Position numbers and translations under genes: made by a program. Below are positions 1 to 10,708 of a stretch of 64,000 nucleotides of DNA, one piece after another (positions within the stretch are counted from its first letter, which is position 1; each line of letters begins with the position of its first letter). The stretch spans positions 2,329,248-2,393,247 of the forward strand of contig NW_006921534.1 of the NCBI RefSeq assembly GCF_000340215.1, in the 5' to 3' direction. Source of the DNA: Pseudocercospora fijiensis CIRAD86. Lineage: Eukaryota; Ascomycota; Dothideomycetes; Mycosphaerellales; Mycosphaerellaceae. A model generated the notes under the pieces. It saw only the letters and a list, made by a program, of their open reading frames with translations, was not told where the DNA came from and did not search any database.

Positions 1-2
1 AT

Positions 3-782
3 GCTACGGAAATGGCGTCTCTGCTCGAAAACTTGGTCAATCACTACGACCTGAGCGTGACAGCTCTTAGGCACACCGAGGGAGGCGGGGAAGCTGCTAA
101 ATTAGCAGTCCAGCAAGCAGCTGAGCTGAGTACCAAGGATGTTGCCAAACCTGAAGAAAGCCTGTATGGGCAAGCAGCCGCTGAGCCGATTTCCGACGAA
201 GAGCGATACGACATGCTCGCTGTCCTGGAGAAGGACGCTCAAGAAGTCGAGGACGTAGTCGTTGAGATTCGAGATCGTGCTGCGGAGCTTGAAGGCCAAT
301 ATGGATCACTTTCCGTCTATGCTCGCAAGGCACGTCTTCGCAACAAAACCCTCCGACAAGTCCTCGATTCCATGCGAGACATGCGTGCGGCAATCCCGCG
401 ACATCTGGAATCTGCTTCCTCGTTCCGCGAAACCTGGGTTGACATTCGTGACCAGATGCACGCAAAGACTACAGAACTTACCGACTTGAGTATCTTCTGT
501 GAGCAGTTCTTCGGTGGCTACGGCAAGCTTTTGAAGGAGGTCGAGCGACGGAAAGCGAGCGAGGCTGCTATGAAGCGCATTGCGGATAAGGCACGCAAAG
601 AGCTTGACAGGCTGTACCACGCTGATCATGCCGCCAGGGAGGAGTTCATGGAAGATGTGGGCGTTTTCCTACCGAGAGACCTCGGCGTCTGGCATGGGCT
701 AGAGGAAGACAGCACGAGGTGGGAAGTCAGACCAGTATACGCTGACCATGAAGAACAGCCGCGCTTGCTTGATGGGTCATGA
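3..782 (+). CDS. ATG17: Autophagy-related protein 17 (Atg17), C-terminal part
   Basis: Atg17 is the scaffold of the Atg17-Atg31-Atg29 complex that recruits Atg1/Atg13 to the phagophore assembly site. The visible 260 codons are charged and helix/coiled-coil rich. They contain the family-typical stretch LLENLVNHYDL...HTEGGG, then long amphipathic helices, and end with a segment resembling the Atg17 C-terminus (EFMEDVGVFLPRDLG). The frame is already open at base 3, upstream of the ATG at 12, so the gene is cut by the window edge and that ATG is probably internal. The stop is TGA at 780-782. Only about the C-terminal half is present, judging from the usual 450-550 aa length. Family recognition is by eye and strong; no intron is evident in this part. 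Confidence 0.88.
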   Translation, partial: ATEMASLLENLVNHYDLSVTALRHTEGGGEAAKLAVQQAAELSTKDVAKPEESLYGQAAAEPISDEERYDMLAVLEKDAQEVEDVVVEIRDRAAELEGQYGSLSVYARKARLRNKTLRQVLDSMRDMRAAIPRHLESASSFRETWVDIRDQMHAKTTELTDLSIFCEQFFGGYGKLLKEVERRKASEAAMKRIADKARKELDRLYHADHAAREEFMEDVGVFLPRDLGVWHGLEEDSTRWEVRPVYADHEEQPRLLDGS

Positions 783-1775
783 GGGAACAATACCACGTCG
801 AAGAGGTTGCTTTATGTTTATGAACCCGTTATACATCCAGCAGCATGCTGTGAGCAATGAGTATGAACTACTCTTGCGTCTCTCACAATACAGACACTCG
901 GCTACAGTCCTGCAGGAAGTGGCCGTCCATGTTTCTCCGATCTTCGCTAATCCCGGACTTTGGCAGTCTGTTCCTGCATCCAGCGCAATGCAATAATACA
1001 GGCACAACAGGTACGTACTTCAGGAGATATGGAATGCTGCAGCTCTATTACGTGTAATGGTTCCGCCAGCATTGGTGCACTGCATCGAGCATCGAAGTGG
1101 GGCCGTGTGACGTCTGCTTTTTGAGCGGCTTCCAAGGTGCTGGATGGGTTGGCGATTCCGAATGGGGAGGGGAGGACGGTGAATGGGCATGGAAAGTTTG
1201 GTTTGCCAAGCGGCGCATATTGATGATGTGCAGTAGCAAAGTAATGTGCAGGGTGGATTTCATGGTGGAGGGTTGGGTTTAGTCGATGTAGAGAGAAAGA
1301 CAAATAATAGACTAGGAAAGTTGTCAAGAGATTTTGGATGTGGTATGATTTTCAATGCTTCAAATTCCTTTGCTGAATACAACAACAACAACGCTTCAAA
1401 AGAAACAAGTTGAACCATGGTACTGAGCGGATACAATTGGATTTGCTCCCACCGCCGAGATAGCGAGTCCTCTATCACAAAGGTCATCGCAGCGACGCTC
1501 AGCTGCGGCTTCTCGGAGCCCAAGTCCAAATTGCGCACCGCAGCCTGCAGATCTGGTGGGAATAGCAGAGCTTCTGTTGCGTCGTGAGTGAATAGGGCGC
1601 CCTGATGGATCACAACTCCATTCTGTATCAACGGTGAATCGCCTGGCAGTCCAGAAGCCAGACGCGGGCTTTCGGGGCCGCCTTCGAGTGTGTATGATGA
1701 CTGTGTGGTGATTGGGCAGCCCAAGCGAGTCATTACTTGCTCGGGGATCGGCCAGCGATGATGCTATTTGGCCAT
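783..1775. other. Intergenic stretch with a weak minus-strand ORF
   Basis: About 1 kb between ATG17 and the next gene. The only long frame is a minus-strand ORF of 157 codons (1260-1733), which begins with ATG 42 bp downstream of the neighbour's stop. Its first two thirds look mildly protein-like, but its end is low complexity. A short (CAA)n run lies near 1379-1392. I recognise no family, and it may be the 3' untranslated region of the hypothetical gene at 1776-2620. Confidence 0.4.
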
Positions 1776-2620
1776 TCAGTAGTCAAAGATGAGGTTCCAG
1801 CACATCAACACGGGTTGGTGGGCGTCCTTCCCAGCGGTCGGGATGACGTGCAAGCCCAGCTTGTTGGTGTACTCCTTTAGCAGGGCGGCGTCCCAGTTCT
1901 CCTTCGCGGCATCCACATCGAGCACGGTGAGTTGACCGGCCTGACAGGGGTCTGGTCGCTCGACGTCCTTGCCCTTGAAGTAGGGGTGAAGCTTCGTCGA
2001 GGGCTCGTAGTAGGTGGTGCTGACTTGCAGATGTGGATGGTCCGTGTCTGGTAGAACATCTGTGGTTGTGGTTCCAAGCGATCCGTAGTGATCGACCTCC
2101 GCAGCATTAGTGTCTTCCGTGGCAGGGAGACCGACGAAGGGAAGTGGTGTCATCTTCGGCATGTCTGGTGTGGCCGACAGGTGCATGAAGAATTGGATAC
2201 CTTTCTTCTGGTATGGCGTGCTGACGAAGATGCGGGTGGTCACGACGCCCATGTCGCGCTACATAGGTAGGTATGTTAGTATCGGCTTGAGGAACTTCAG
2301 CGAGCTTGACTTACACCCTTGCTTAGAGCGTTCAGCTCAAAATTCGTCTCAGTGCCGGTGCGGTATTTGAACTTGGCATAATTTTCCTGATGCGGAAGAT
2401 CGTCCCACCACTTCCACTCGACGATGGCCATCTCCATCTTGAACAACTCATCGCTGATCTGGTCGATGAGCTCCGGCGGAAGTTTAGTGTCGGCGAGGGT
2501 CTTGTGGGCCATGAGTGTCGCGTAGTCGCGCTTCACGAGCCTACGCTCGCCCACCAAGTGGCTCTTGTCGCTGACGAGCACACCGTACAAGGGAGCGATT
2601 GTGGTGGCGACTCCGAACAT
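1776..2620 (-). CDS. Hypothetical protein, two exons
   Basis: The model is complement(join(1776..2258,2315..2620)), 262 aa. A 56-bp intron (2259-2314) has donor GTAAGT, a CTAAC branch point and acceptor TAG, and joins the frames as ...NALSKG|RDMGVV.... This splice removes the stop that follows the first exon. The protein starts MFGVATTIAPLYGV and ends WNLIFDY. It has no signal peptide beyond a mildly hydrophobic first 16 residues and no membrane segment. I see no motif I can name, so the function is unknown. Clean splice signals and a consistent frame across the junction support a real gene. A start further upstream cannot be excluded. Confidence 0.65.
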
Positions 2621-4006
2621 TGTGCTACCGGTATGGAAATGCTAAAAAGGTGGGCGGCTTTTCTATTGCTCGGAGTTGGAAGGATGCAGGTCAGTGTATT
2701 TAAGAGACCGATGCAGGCTGCGAAAGAGGTTGCTGCCGAGGAGGTTGTTGGGAAAGAGATTGCTGCAAAAAGGTGATGGAAGAAGTCTAAGTCGCAAGGG
2801 CGAAAGCGAAGCTTAAGTAGTCGTCGGCGAGGTCGACCAGGCACCTCAATTCAACTAGGAGTGAATGACTACTCAGGGAAGTCCCTCCAAGAGGCACTGG
2901 TTCACTCCTTGCAAACTCACAAGATGGACTCAGAGCAAGATCGCACATGGAACAGCAATTCACTAGCACGTGTAATGCGCAGCAGGAGGTGAACTCGGAG
3001 TCCATGTGAGTTGATTGTTGCATGTGTAAAGGCCCATTCGAGGAGGAGACACGCCATAGGAAGAGAAGCAGTCAGCAATCACTGAGTTCCGGTACCTCAC
3101 GGGGAAATATGGACCTTGCAGTGGCCTTCGGTATCTTATAAGTGTTTCATTCCGTGGTATACAGAGTCCTTCCTTGATCTTTGAGCTCCAGAAGTAGCAT
3201 TCGATTTATGCAGCCCACGCCGATATGCCAGCGTCAATGCACACCCCTAACTCAGATAGAGGCCATTCTGCAGAGGTGAGAGTTGACAGGCCAAACTGGA
3301 GCCATATTCACCAAGATGCAAATGCAGGGTCGTCCTTTGAAAGTCGCCAGCGGATGGAACGAGAAATGGCGAACTTAGCGGCCGCGCGGTTACTTGAATT
3401 AAGATGGCAGAGGAAGTCCTTGTTGTAGAGATCCAGAGACGGCGTGAGAAGAGTAGTTAGATAGCCGAGGTGAGATTCAGATTTGCGGGCCTCCTTTCTG
3501 GTCCACCTAGCAACTGTGACGGCGGGTAGCTGAGTAAGGCTGCAGTTGCCTCAACAAAGAGCAGCAATCGTTTTACAAGACTCTTTCATATGCCTAAGAC
3601 CTTCTAGCAAGGCACACTGTCCTAATGAATCTCGTTGCCAGAAGGCAGATTCATTCCTGCAGCTTTCAATCACCCTGAGGTTTGTATCTGCGTGGGAGTC
3701 GTAGTGAGTCCAATGCATGCTGTGATACCTGGACTATGTGTTTGTAGACTCGAGCATAGGCTGGAAAGCAAGCAACTGAACTCCAGAAGGGCGTCAGAAT
3801 ACCGTGATTTGGGCTGTTTAGGCCTAGAAGACTTCACAGATTCGGGCTCCCCGATACGAATGTACTGTCTTTCGCCGGAGCAGCATGGCATTTTGATGGC
3901 CAGGCTGTTAGCCGTCCAGTGCTGACATGAAGGGGACTTCATGGGAACCTCGACTCCGTGCTCCAGAAGGTAGGCCAGCAACACGTGCCAAGATGGACAC
4001 AACTGC
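2621..4006. other. Intergenic region, no supported gene
   Basis: About 1.4 kb with normal genic base composition. It contains only short, mutually overlapping open frames (for example 3225-3428 and 3635-3925) with no recognisable domain or splice pattern. It should hold the promoter of the minus-strand hypothetical gene on its left. Confidence 0.5.
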
Positions 4007-4462
4007 TCAAGATTGCGACTGTCCTTGGCTGAGCCTCTCTCGACATCGACCCATCCATTTCTCCAAACTCTGCTTTAACTTGGCATCGACATTGCACCTT
4101 TCTTCAACCCTTTGACAGAGATCGATGATGTGCTGATACTTCCGATCAAAGTACATCTCGCCCACGGCATATCCTAACAGCTGGACTTCTTTCTTGCTTA
4201 ACTTGACTTCAGCCACCGCGTCTTCGGCATTAGTCTTGATAGCATGTTCAGCATTGGCGTCCAGAACAGGTACTGTCTTGACCAGCTCGGCATAGATGTT
4301 TCCTTGGTCGATCTTGGCAGTGTAGGAAGCCTTTTGAATCTGAAAATCTGCTTCGCTTTGGAAAGTGCGCGGGACACTCGGTGTGTCGCCGGCTGAAGTC
4401 TCGGCATAATCATCTGTATCGACTTCAATGCCCAAGAGGCCGTCATCTTCGATGTCTGTCAT
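4007..4462 (-). CDS. Small acidic hypothetical protein
   Basis: A single-exon frame encoding 151 aa from ATG at 4462 (MTDIEDDGLLGIEVDTDD...). The frame is open further upstream to 4612, but that extension is basic and cysteine-rich, unlike the rest. I therefore chose the downstream ATG, which sits at the start of an acidic N-terminus. The remainder is helical (repeated E/K/A-rich segments, residues ~50-145) and ends KWMGRCRERLSQGQSQS. The C-terminal part (YFDRKYQHIIDLCQRVEERC) looks like a helical hairpin of TPR type, but one repeat is not enough for a family call. It reads like a conserved fungal protein of unknown function. Confidence 0.6.
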   Translation of the reverse strand: MTDIEDDGLLGIEVDTDDYAETSAGDTPSVPRTFQSEADFQIQKASYTAKIDQGNIYAELVKTVPVLDANAEHAIKTNAEDAVAEVKLSKKEVQLLGYAVGEMYFDRKYQHIIDLCQRVEERCNVDAKLKQSLEKWMGRCRERLSQGQSQS

Positions 4463-4777
4463 GGTGATGTTGATGCATATCGGGATTTTGCTGATTGAGG
4501 TCGCAGCAAGCTTCTGGTGTTCGGTCTTGGCGCATGTGGTGCCGAGGGGAGTTTGCGCAGCGTGAGATATGTGAGAACAAATGACAACGTACGGGAAGGG
4601 GGACTTTTTCAAGGCTCTCGTTACTTTCTAACACACAAAGAACTCGTATTTTTGCTAACTATTCTCAGGGATGGCATGTGGCCAAGCATACGGCAGTGGA
4701 GTCTCCGCCTTTGCTCCAACTTCGATTGCCAACTCCTGCTATTTCACCATGCATTACAGCTCTTCAGCTACTCCAAT

Positions 4778-5405
4778 CTACTGGAGGTTGTTGCCGAATG
4801 GGTTGGTGCGGGTTCCCCACCAGGTGAGGAACATGGATAGACCAACAGTCTCGAAGACGCGGGCCAGAGCACCCACGGCCACAGTGTCGAGTGGGCGCTT
4901 CTCGGTGGTGACCTGGGCGATGAACTGGGTTCGGAGTCAGAATCTGCTTTGGGGTTCCTAGTGATTAAGGTGTGACTTACGGATGGGGCAGAAGAGGCAG
5001 CGAAGATCAAGGCACCAAGGTATGCAGCGCCCTTGTAGGACAGAGTACCAGTAGCATTGATCAGAGCACCAACACCGTACGACTGAACGGCAGATCCGAT
5101 GAGCGAGGTTCCCCAGGCAGCACCAGCGCTAGCAGCCTCCTTTGACTTGAAGAACTCCTCGGCAGAGTTGGCGGCCTGCGCGCGGCGGTAGGTCTCGCCA
5201 AAGAGTGGGCCAAGGACGGCGAGGGATGCGACGTGGTTGAAGACAGTGCCGAGCGCGATGGCTGATGGCTTGACTGGTGGGAGATCTATGGCGATAAATG
5301 TCAGTATTCTGTCTTTTTACTTTTCCCCTTCACCAAAACAAACAACTGGAAGCTCTGGCAAAGGGATGCTTGCAGCAGCTACTTACAGTGAAGAGTGCCC
5401 GACAT
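4778..5405 (-). CDS. Small membrane protein, DUF1761-like
   Basis: Three exons: complement(join(4778..4924,4981..5285,5387..5405)), 156 aa. The first exon is only 19 nt (MSGTLH plus one base). Intron 1 is 101 bp and intron 2 is 56 bp, both GTAAGT...AG, and the frame is preserved across both. The protein has alternating hydrophobic, glycine/alanine-rich segments (roughly residues 12-36, 58-80, 84-106 and 122-142), with FNHVASLAVLGPLFGETYRR near the start and a WWGTRTNPF tail. It is a small polytopic membrane protein. The layout resembles DUF1761, but that is by-eye recognition with moderate certainty. Reaction and partners are unknown. Confidence 0.68.
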
Positions 5406-6056
5406 GTTGGCTGTTGTTCTGGCGTTGTTCGGATTGAGGAAATTAGGCGGTGTCGAACTTTTGGCGGAGGATGTTCAATGGATTGTTGATGTAGCGGCGA
5501 TGCGAGAACGTGGACGAAGGACGGGACGACACTCTTGTGTTCGAGCTTCGTCAAGCTAGCCAAAGTGACCGTAGCAGGTACGTCATGGTGGCTGAACAGG
5601 TGACTCTGCACCTTGGCAGCAGTGCATCATGCCTCCGTCACAACATCCACTCAAGAAGTCCATTGTCTGGCCGACTGTAAGCGAGTCGTTTTCTACAACA
5701 GATGGATAATTGCAACATCTGGACCTACGATGGCTCACATTCTACCATTTCCCGCTATCTGCTATGCCAGGTCTTATTCCAGCTGTTATGTGAAGGCAGT
5801 TGGAACAAGCGAAAGGGTCATATATCTATCTCTAAATGAATATATGAGCAGTGCCTGGGTATCATGTGAAAGCTCCATCCTGCCTATTGATTTGGACAAT
5901 ACGAGGGTCCGAAATCCAAGTACGTTTTGAGATCTATGGCTCAGTGCTGCGTGACCACTTCACTTCCTCAAAGATGTCGGCCGACTGACAATGTGCCAAT
6001 TCCTGCATCTGTGATCCCGACTGATTTCGGCTGTCACGACTCCTCCAGCAGTCCAC
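5406..6056. other. Intergenic region, no supported gene
   Basis: About 650 bp between two minus-strand genes. It should carry the promoter of the small membrane protein gene and the 3' end of the kinase gene. The plus-strand open frames here have no recognisable content. Confidence 0.5.
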
Positions 6057-6913
6057 TCATATCACATCTTTCATTTGGCTGTTCCTCCTCTCATGCTCTT
6101 CAGCATCTCTCTCCTTATCAATGCCCTGTTGCTCAGGTGTCCAAGTCTCATCTTCCTGGCTCTTAACTATCTCATGGACCTCAATTCTGCCCGAAATAAT
6201 CTCATCCCCATTCACCAAATCATTCTCGTCTGCTCTCTTAGCTGCATCGCTTTCGTCCTTCGCAATCCCACTTGCCACATGCCGCGCGATCAACCTCTTC
6301 CTTGCAACCTCTCTATCAACATCCACGAACCACAACTCATCCATCATTTCCGCCGCCTCTTTCCACTCACTCGCTCCAGAGCCCAGCGATAGGTAGTTGC
6401 CTTCCATAACCACTATACGGCTCTGTTTCCGTATAGGTATATCATTCTCCACAGGATCTTTCACCGCGTGGTCGAATGACGGCGCGTACAAGGTCCCTGT
6501 TTCAGGACATATCGGTTCTCGAAGCATCTTTACGAGCCTCAAGAACGCAGGCGCGTCAAACGTGAAGGCTGCCCCTCGACGGGCGTGCGCATTGGCCGGG
6601 TCTGGCATGGCGGAGAGTTGGGCGCGGGTGAGGTGATAGCCGTCCATGGGGAGGAATGTCGCTATGCCGTCGTTGCCAGCTCGTGCGGCGGTCTCACTGC
6701 GCCATCGTTGGTTCAGACGATCGGCCACCTTAGCTGCTAAGGTCGTCTTGCCTGGGAAGACGTGAGGGGGATATTCGTGCAAAGCATTGATTAGGTCGGA
6801 GAATTACCTGATCCAGGAATGCCGCTGACTGCGACCAGATAACGCTTGCTTTGAGGTAGATCTTGAAACTTATCCCATACTTTGTTCACAAGTCTTTCCA
6901 CTTGCTGTTCCAT
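6057..6913 (-). CDS. P-loop kinase of the YFH7 / uridine-kinase-like family
   Basis: Two exons: complement(join(6057..6751,6808..6913)), 266 aa, with a 56-bp intron (GTAATT...CCCAG). Splicing creates the Walker A loop GIPGSGKTT (residues 31-39) across the exon junction, which strongly validates the model. Further family marks are FLPMDGYHLTRAQL (substrate-site D), RRGAAFTFDA, LYAPSFDHAVKDPV, IVVMEGNYLSL (Walker B-like) and RLIARHV (lid arginines). Fungal members are annotated as ATP-dependent kinase YFH7, and relatives phosphorylate uridine, nicotinamide riboside or pantothenate. The true substrate cannot be read from sequence. It is probably cytosolic, with no targeting signal seen. Confidence 0.85.
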
Positions 6914-7559
6914 ATCCTGATGTGTTTTTTGAGCTCACAAGTGTGGAAGATCGGGTTCCAACTTCGACACCGAATAGAGGAGAGGGAGGTTTCAGGACAC
7001 GTCTCTTACAATGCAGTACGCTCGCATTTTGGGTCTGTGTATCTGCTCAGTGGAGTAGTATGACAGCATACCGTTTAGTTACCGGGCTTGTTATCAGTGC
7101 AACTTCCGGAGTCGGTGTGCTCCACCTCTGTATTTCTGAAATTCTGAATGGCGTGGGGCAAGGATCGCTGGGGCCAAGCGAGGTCATTATTTTTTCTCCT
7201 ATGTTGCACAAACTTGACAGACTTGGACGTTCATCATATATGCTTGGACTGACCGATCTTACGGAGCTCTGTGAAGTGTCGAAGAAACGCAATTGCGTGA
7301 TCTTCAGTCATGGCCATAAAAGGACGTTGCAGAACAGGCCAAAGGTTGACACTACTACTATACACCACTTGGTTCGTTTCATTTATCGTTTAGCCTGTTT
7401 GTACATAAGTCTTACTTTGACAGCTTTCACGCGTGGTCTTGATCTCTCTTCTAGCATTCCCTATGGCTGCCTTCAATGCGATAGCTCATCGACCGGAAGG
7501 CCCATAGAAAAACACGCTTCAACTGGTAGTTGCTCAGTTTGTTCGCAAGCGAATTCTGC
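6914..7559. other. Intergenic region, no supported gene
   Basis: About 650 bp between the kinase start and the SDR stop. A plus-strand frame of 225 codons crosses it (6922-7599) but has no domain, a composition unlike a protein, and runs into the SDR gene antisense. I treat it as chance. Promoter elements of the kinase gene should lie here. Confidence 0.5.
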
Positions 7560-8444
7560 TCAGAGCTTCTCTTGCCTGTTCTTCGCCTTACTTCTGTAGC
7601 CACTCCTTGTGCTACCGCCATCAATCTCAATGACATTTCCGGTAATATGACCGGCGCCTTGACTCGACAAGAACAGCATAAGGCCGCCGAAGTCCTCGGG
7701 TGTGCCAACTCTGCCACTTGGCTGCCCCGAGACCAAGGTATCCATGGCAGACTGCATTCCATACGCTGTCATCCTGCTTGGGAAGACACCCGGGCACACA
7801 CAATTGACCGTGATGTGATGAGGCATCAGCTTAGATGCTTGCATTCTGGAGAGATGAATACAGGCAGCTTTGCTTGGACCGTAGCTGAAAGTACCAGATC
7901 CTGGGGCGGCAAGACCGCCTTCGTCACCAGTCGTTACATCCACAGTAGTGATGCCAGCCATGGAAGCGATATTAATGACGCGGCTCGGCATTTTCGCTGT
8001 GGCATCTTTTGTGAGAAGGCTGTGTAGTCCGACAGTGGTGTAGAAAATAGCTTTGACGTTCAGAGCCATGAGCTTGTCCCAGCCGGATTCTGGGAAGTCG
8101 TCGTAAGGAGCGCCCCAGGTTGCGCCAGAGTTGTTCACAAGAACAGTAAGTCGATGGGTCTTCTTCTTGACTTCCGCAACGAGTCCATCACATCCGGCCT
8201 TGTCCTTCAAATCAGCCACCACCCATTCGCACTTGCCGGGTCCGAGCTGGTTCAGTCTGGCAGACGTCTTCTCCAGTTCGCTCTTTTTACGGCTCGCAAT
8301 TATGACACGAGATCCATTTTGGACAAACGCTTGAGCTGCCATCTCTCCGAGGCCCGTGGCTCCTCCTGTAACAAGTACAACATGATTCTTGAAGTTGAAG
8401 AGATTTGCGACGGAAAGATCTGTGGACGCAGATGCGTGTGCCAT
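7560..8444 (-). CDS. Short-chain dehydrogenase/reductase (SDR)
   Basis: A single-exon gene, 294 aa. It is a classical SDR: cofactor loop TGGATGLG (residues 26-33), NNSG (104-107), LNVKA with the structural Asn (129), catalytic Ser161 in INIASMAG, and YxxxK as Y188-GPS-K192, then CPGVFPSRM and the C-terminal GNVIEIDGG. An Arg following the second strand (ASRKK, 50-54) suggests NADP(H) preference. Related fungal proteins are often annotated as RhlG-like 3-oxoacyl-ACP reductases, but the substrate is not determinable here. The C-terminus (QEKL) is not a canonical PTS1, so a cytosolic enzyme is most likely. It is transcribed divergently from GPI10 across a 498-bp gap. Confidence 0.9.
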   Translation of the reverse strand: MAHASASTDLSVANLFNFKNHVVLVTGGATGLGEMAAQAFVQNGSRVIIASRKKSELEKTSARLNQLGPGKCEWVVADLKDKAGCDGLVAEVKKKTHRLTVLVNNSGATWGAPYDDFPESGWDKLMALNVKAIFYTTVGLHSLLTKDATAKMPSRVINIASMAGITTVDVTTGDEGGLAAPGSGTFSYGPSKAACIHLSRMQASKLMPHHITVNCVCPGVFPSRMTAYGMQSAMDTLVSGQPSGRVGTPEDFGGLMLFLSSQGAGHITGNVIEIDGGSTRSGYRSKAKNRQEKL

Positions 8445-8942
8445 GATGCGATGTCAGTATGTACCTCAACACCAAAGGAATATTTGCGTTATGGACGGTG
8501 CTGGTTGATGAGAAGAATTGAAAGCACGGGCAGCGACAGCAAGCTGTGGCGGAGGGTGGAGGAAGCCTCGGTATGATCTTCGCCTTGCCCGCGGCTGTCA
8601 GCGAGTGATACTCGGAAGGGATATGATGATTCTGAATTTATGAGATGATGGACCACGGCATCGTTCGGTTCAGGAAGCCATTGCGTTGTCCGGGTCAAAG
8701 TCTGGATGAGCTCAATAATTGTCTGTGTTGATGGACTGCGGTGTGGAAGGAGACAAGGAGACGAGACGAGGCGGGTTGGTATTGGCATTTCGGTCGAAAT
8801 TCGGCTGTTTCAATTGGTGCCTCAGGCGACGTGCAAGGTCGTTGCTCAGTGCCAAGCAGCCAGCAATGGGGCCTCGAATCATTTCGCAAATCATCGCTCG
8901 TCCTTGACCATACACGAATTCCGCAGAGAGCGGGCCGGCAGC
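8445..8942. promoter_or_regulatory. Divergent intergenic promoter region, SDR / GPI10
   Basis: 498 bp separate the start codons of the minus-strand SDR and the plus-strand GPI10, so both promoters must lie here. I see no clear TATA box or repeated operator-like motif. The call rests on gene arrangement only. Confidence 0.5.
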
Positions 8943-10708
8943 ATGAGACAGAAGGTCGCCGTCTTCGTTGCACTCCTGCTTTTCCGCATCATCAATGCCC
9001 ATTTCGTCCAGACCTTCTTCCAGCCGGACGAGTACTTCCAAGCGCTAGAGCCAGCATGGCAGATCGCATTTGGTCCTCAGAGCGGTGCCTGGATTACCTG
9101 GGTGAGGCCCGATCAATGCGCAGGGCCTGGCCGGGCTGACGGGCTTTCCAGGAATGGAAGGAACAGCTGCGAACATCAGTCCATCCGTACCTCTTTGCAG
9201 CCGCATATCGAGCGATGGACTGGCTCTGTCATCTCTGGCAAGCCGATGCTCATGTGAGGGCAAATGCTCTTGGTGCTGCCCCGAGGCTCGTCCAAGCTTG
9301 TTTTGCTGCATCGATGGACTACCTTACCTGGCGCATGGCCGGCCAAGTATACGGCGCACGGCATGCAGCCACGCGATGGGCTCTCGCCGTGACAGTGTGC
9401 AGTCCGTGGCAGTGGCATTGCTCGGTACGCACATTCTCGAATTCTCTCGAGACGGCATTGACGGCTGCCGCGTTATCTTTGTTTCCCTGGAGCATGTTCC
9501 TTGGTGTAGGCGAGGCCACAGAAGCAGAACATCGAGCTTCATCAACCTCGCTGTATATTGCTCTGGCGGCAGCAGCGACAGCCTTCTACCTACGTCCCAC
9601 CAATATCATCATCTGGGCCTCTATCAGTGCCGTTCTGGTCTGGCGCGGCAGAAGCTTTCGCAGAGCTAGCATATTGGCGCAAGGTGCAGCTGTAGCGGGA
9701 TTTTCGGCTCTTGCTGTATTTGTGGCAGCTGATCGGCTGTACTACAATACCTGGGCCATTCCACCCCTTCGTTTCTTGTACTTGAACCTGGTACAGAACC
9801 TTGCCACTTTTTATGGGCAGAACAGAGTTGACTACTACTTCACTGAAGGACTGCCGCTCCTATTGACTACGGCTCTTCCTTTTGCCTTGCTCGGGTTGTA
9901 CCAAAGCTTCATGCATGGGCAGTCTTCCAAGTCGACAGGAAAGGTTATAAGCTTCACCTTTGGAGTAGCAACGGTCGCTACTGTACTCGCATTCTCGGCT
10001 ATCTCGCATAAAGAAGTACGATTCATATACCCATTACTACCCATCCTCCATGTGCTCGCAGCAAGACCTTTGGCATCCTTCTTCGACATTGGCGTTCACA
10101 ACAAAGTGCGATCTGTCATTCTGGTCTGCGCACTTGCGGCCAATGTCCTCATTGCCTACTACGTGAGTCTAGTCCATCAACGAGGCGTCGTTGATGTGAT
10201 GCACTACCTTCGACACCGTCAAGAGAGTTGGATCGAGACAGCAGCTACAGGCGAGCTGACAGAGGCCGTTCCAGCGAACATCACTGTCGGTTTCCTTATG
10301 CCATGTCACAGTACACCATGGAGAAGTCATCTCGTCTATCCAGGAATCGATGCTTGGGCTCTCACGTGTGAGCCGCCGGTCAACCTTAGTCCGCAAGAAC
10401 GTCTGTCATATCTGGACGAAGCGGATGTCTTCTACGCCGATCCTGTGAAATGGTTGAACAATAACATGCAAGACCGGGGCATCATTTCTGGTGATCTGGA
10501 GGCGGACGCTCAAAACCGTCTGGAGCAGATTGAACTCGGTAGCCGCAAATGGCCGCACTATTTGGTAGTCTTCGAGCAACTCCTCCCAACACTCCAGCCG
10601 CTCCTCGTGGGAACTAGATACAAAGAGTGCCGGCGATTTTTCAACACCCACTGGCACGATGATCATCGACGAAAGGGCGATGTTGTGGTATATTGCATGC
10701 GACGTTGA
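8943..10708 (+). CDS. GPI10: GPI mannosyltransferase 3 (GT22 family)
   Basis: join(8943..9101,9152..10708), 571 aa, with a 50-bp intron (GTGAGG...TTCCAG) after ITW. This enzyme of the ER membrane adds the third mannose to the GPI anchor core (PIG-B/Gpi10). Exon 1 carries the N-terminal membrane helix followed by [15 protein letters not shown], where the acidic PDE motif is diagnostic of luminal GT22 catalytic sites. Exon 2 begins [16 protein letters not shown]. Later it shows [17 protein letters not shown] (the conserved HKE.RF motif of GT22) and about eight hydrophobic segments. The C-terminal luminal part ([10 protein letters not shown]...[12 protein letters not shown]) also fits the Gpi10 branch better than ALG9/ALG12. 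The stop is TGA just before 10709. Confidence 0.9.

Noticed and set aside
7560..7570. C-terminal EKL of the SDR as a peroxisomal signal
   Set aside because: The third-last residue Glu does not fit the usual S/A/C/P requirement of PTS1.
6922..7599. Plus-strand ORF of 225 codons between kinase and SDR
   Set aside because: No domain, no splice pattern, antisense overlap with both neighbouring genes.
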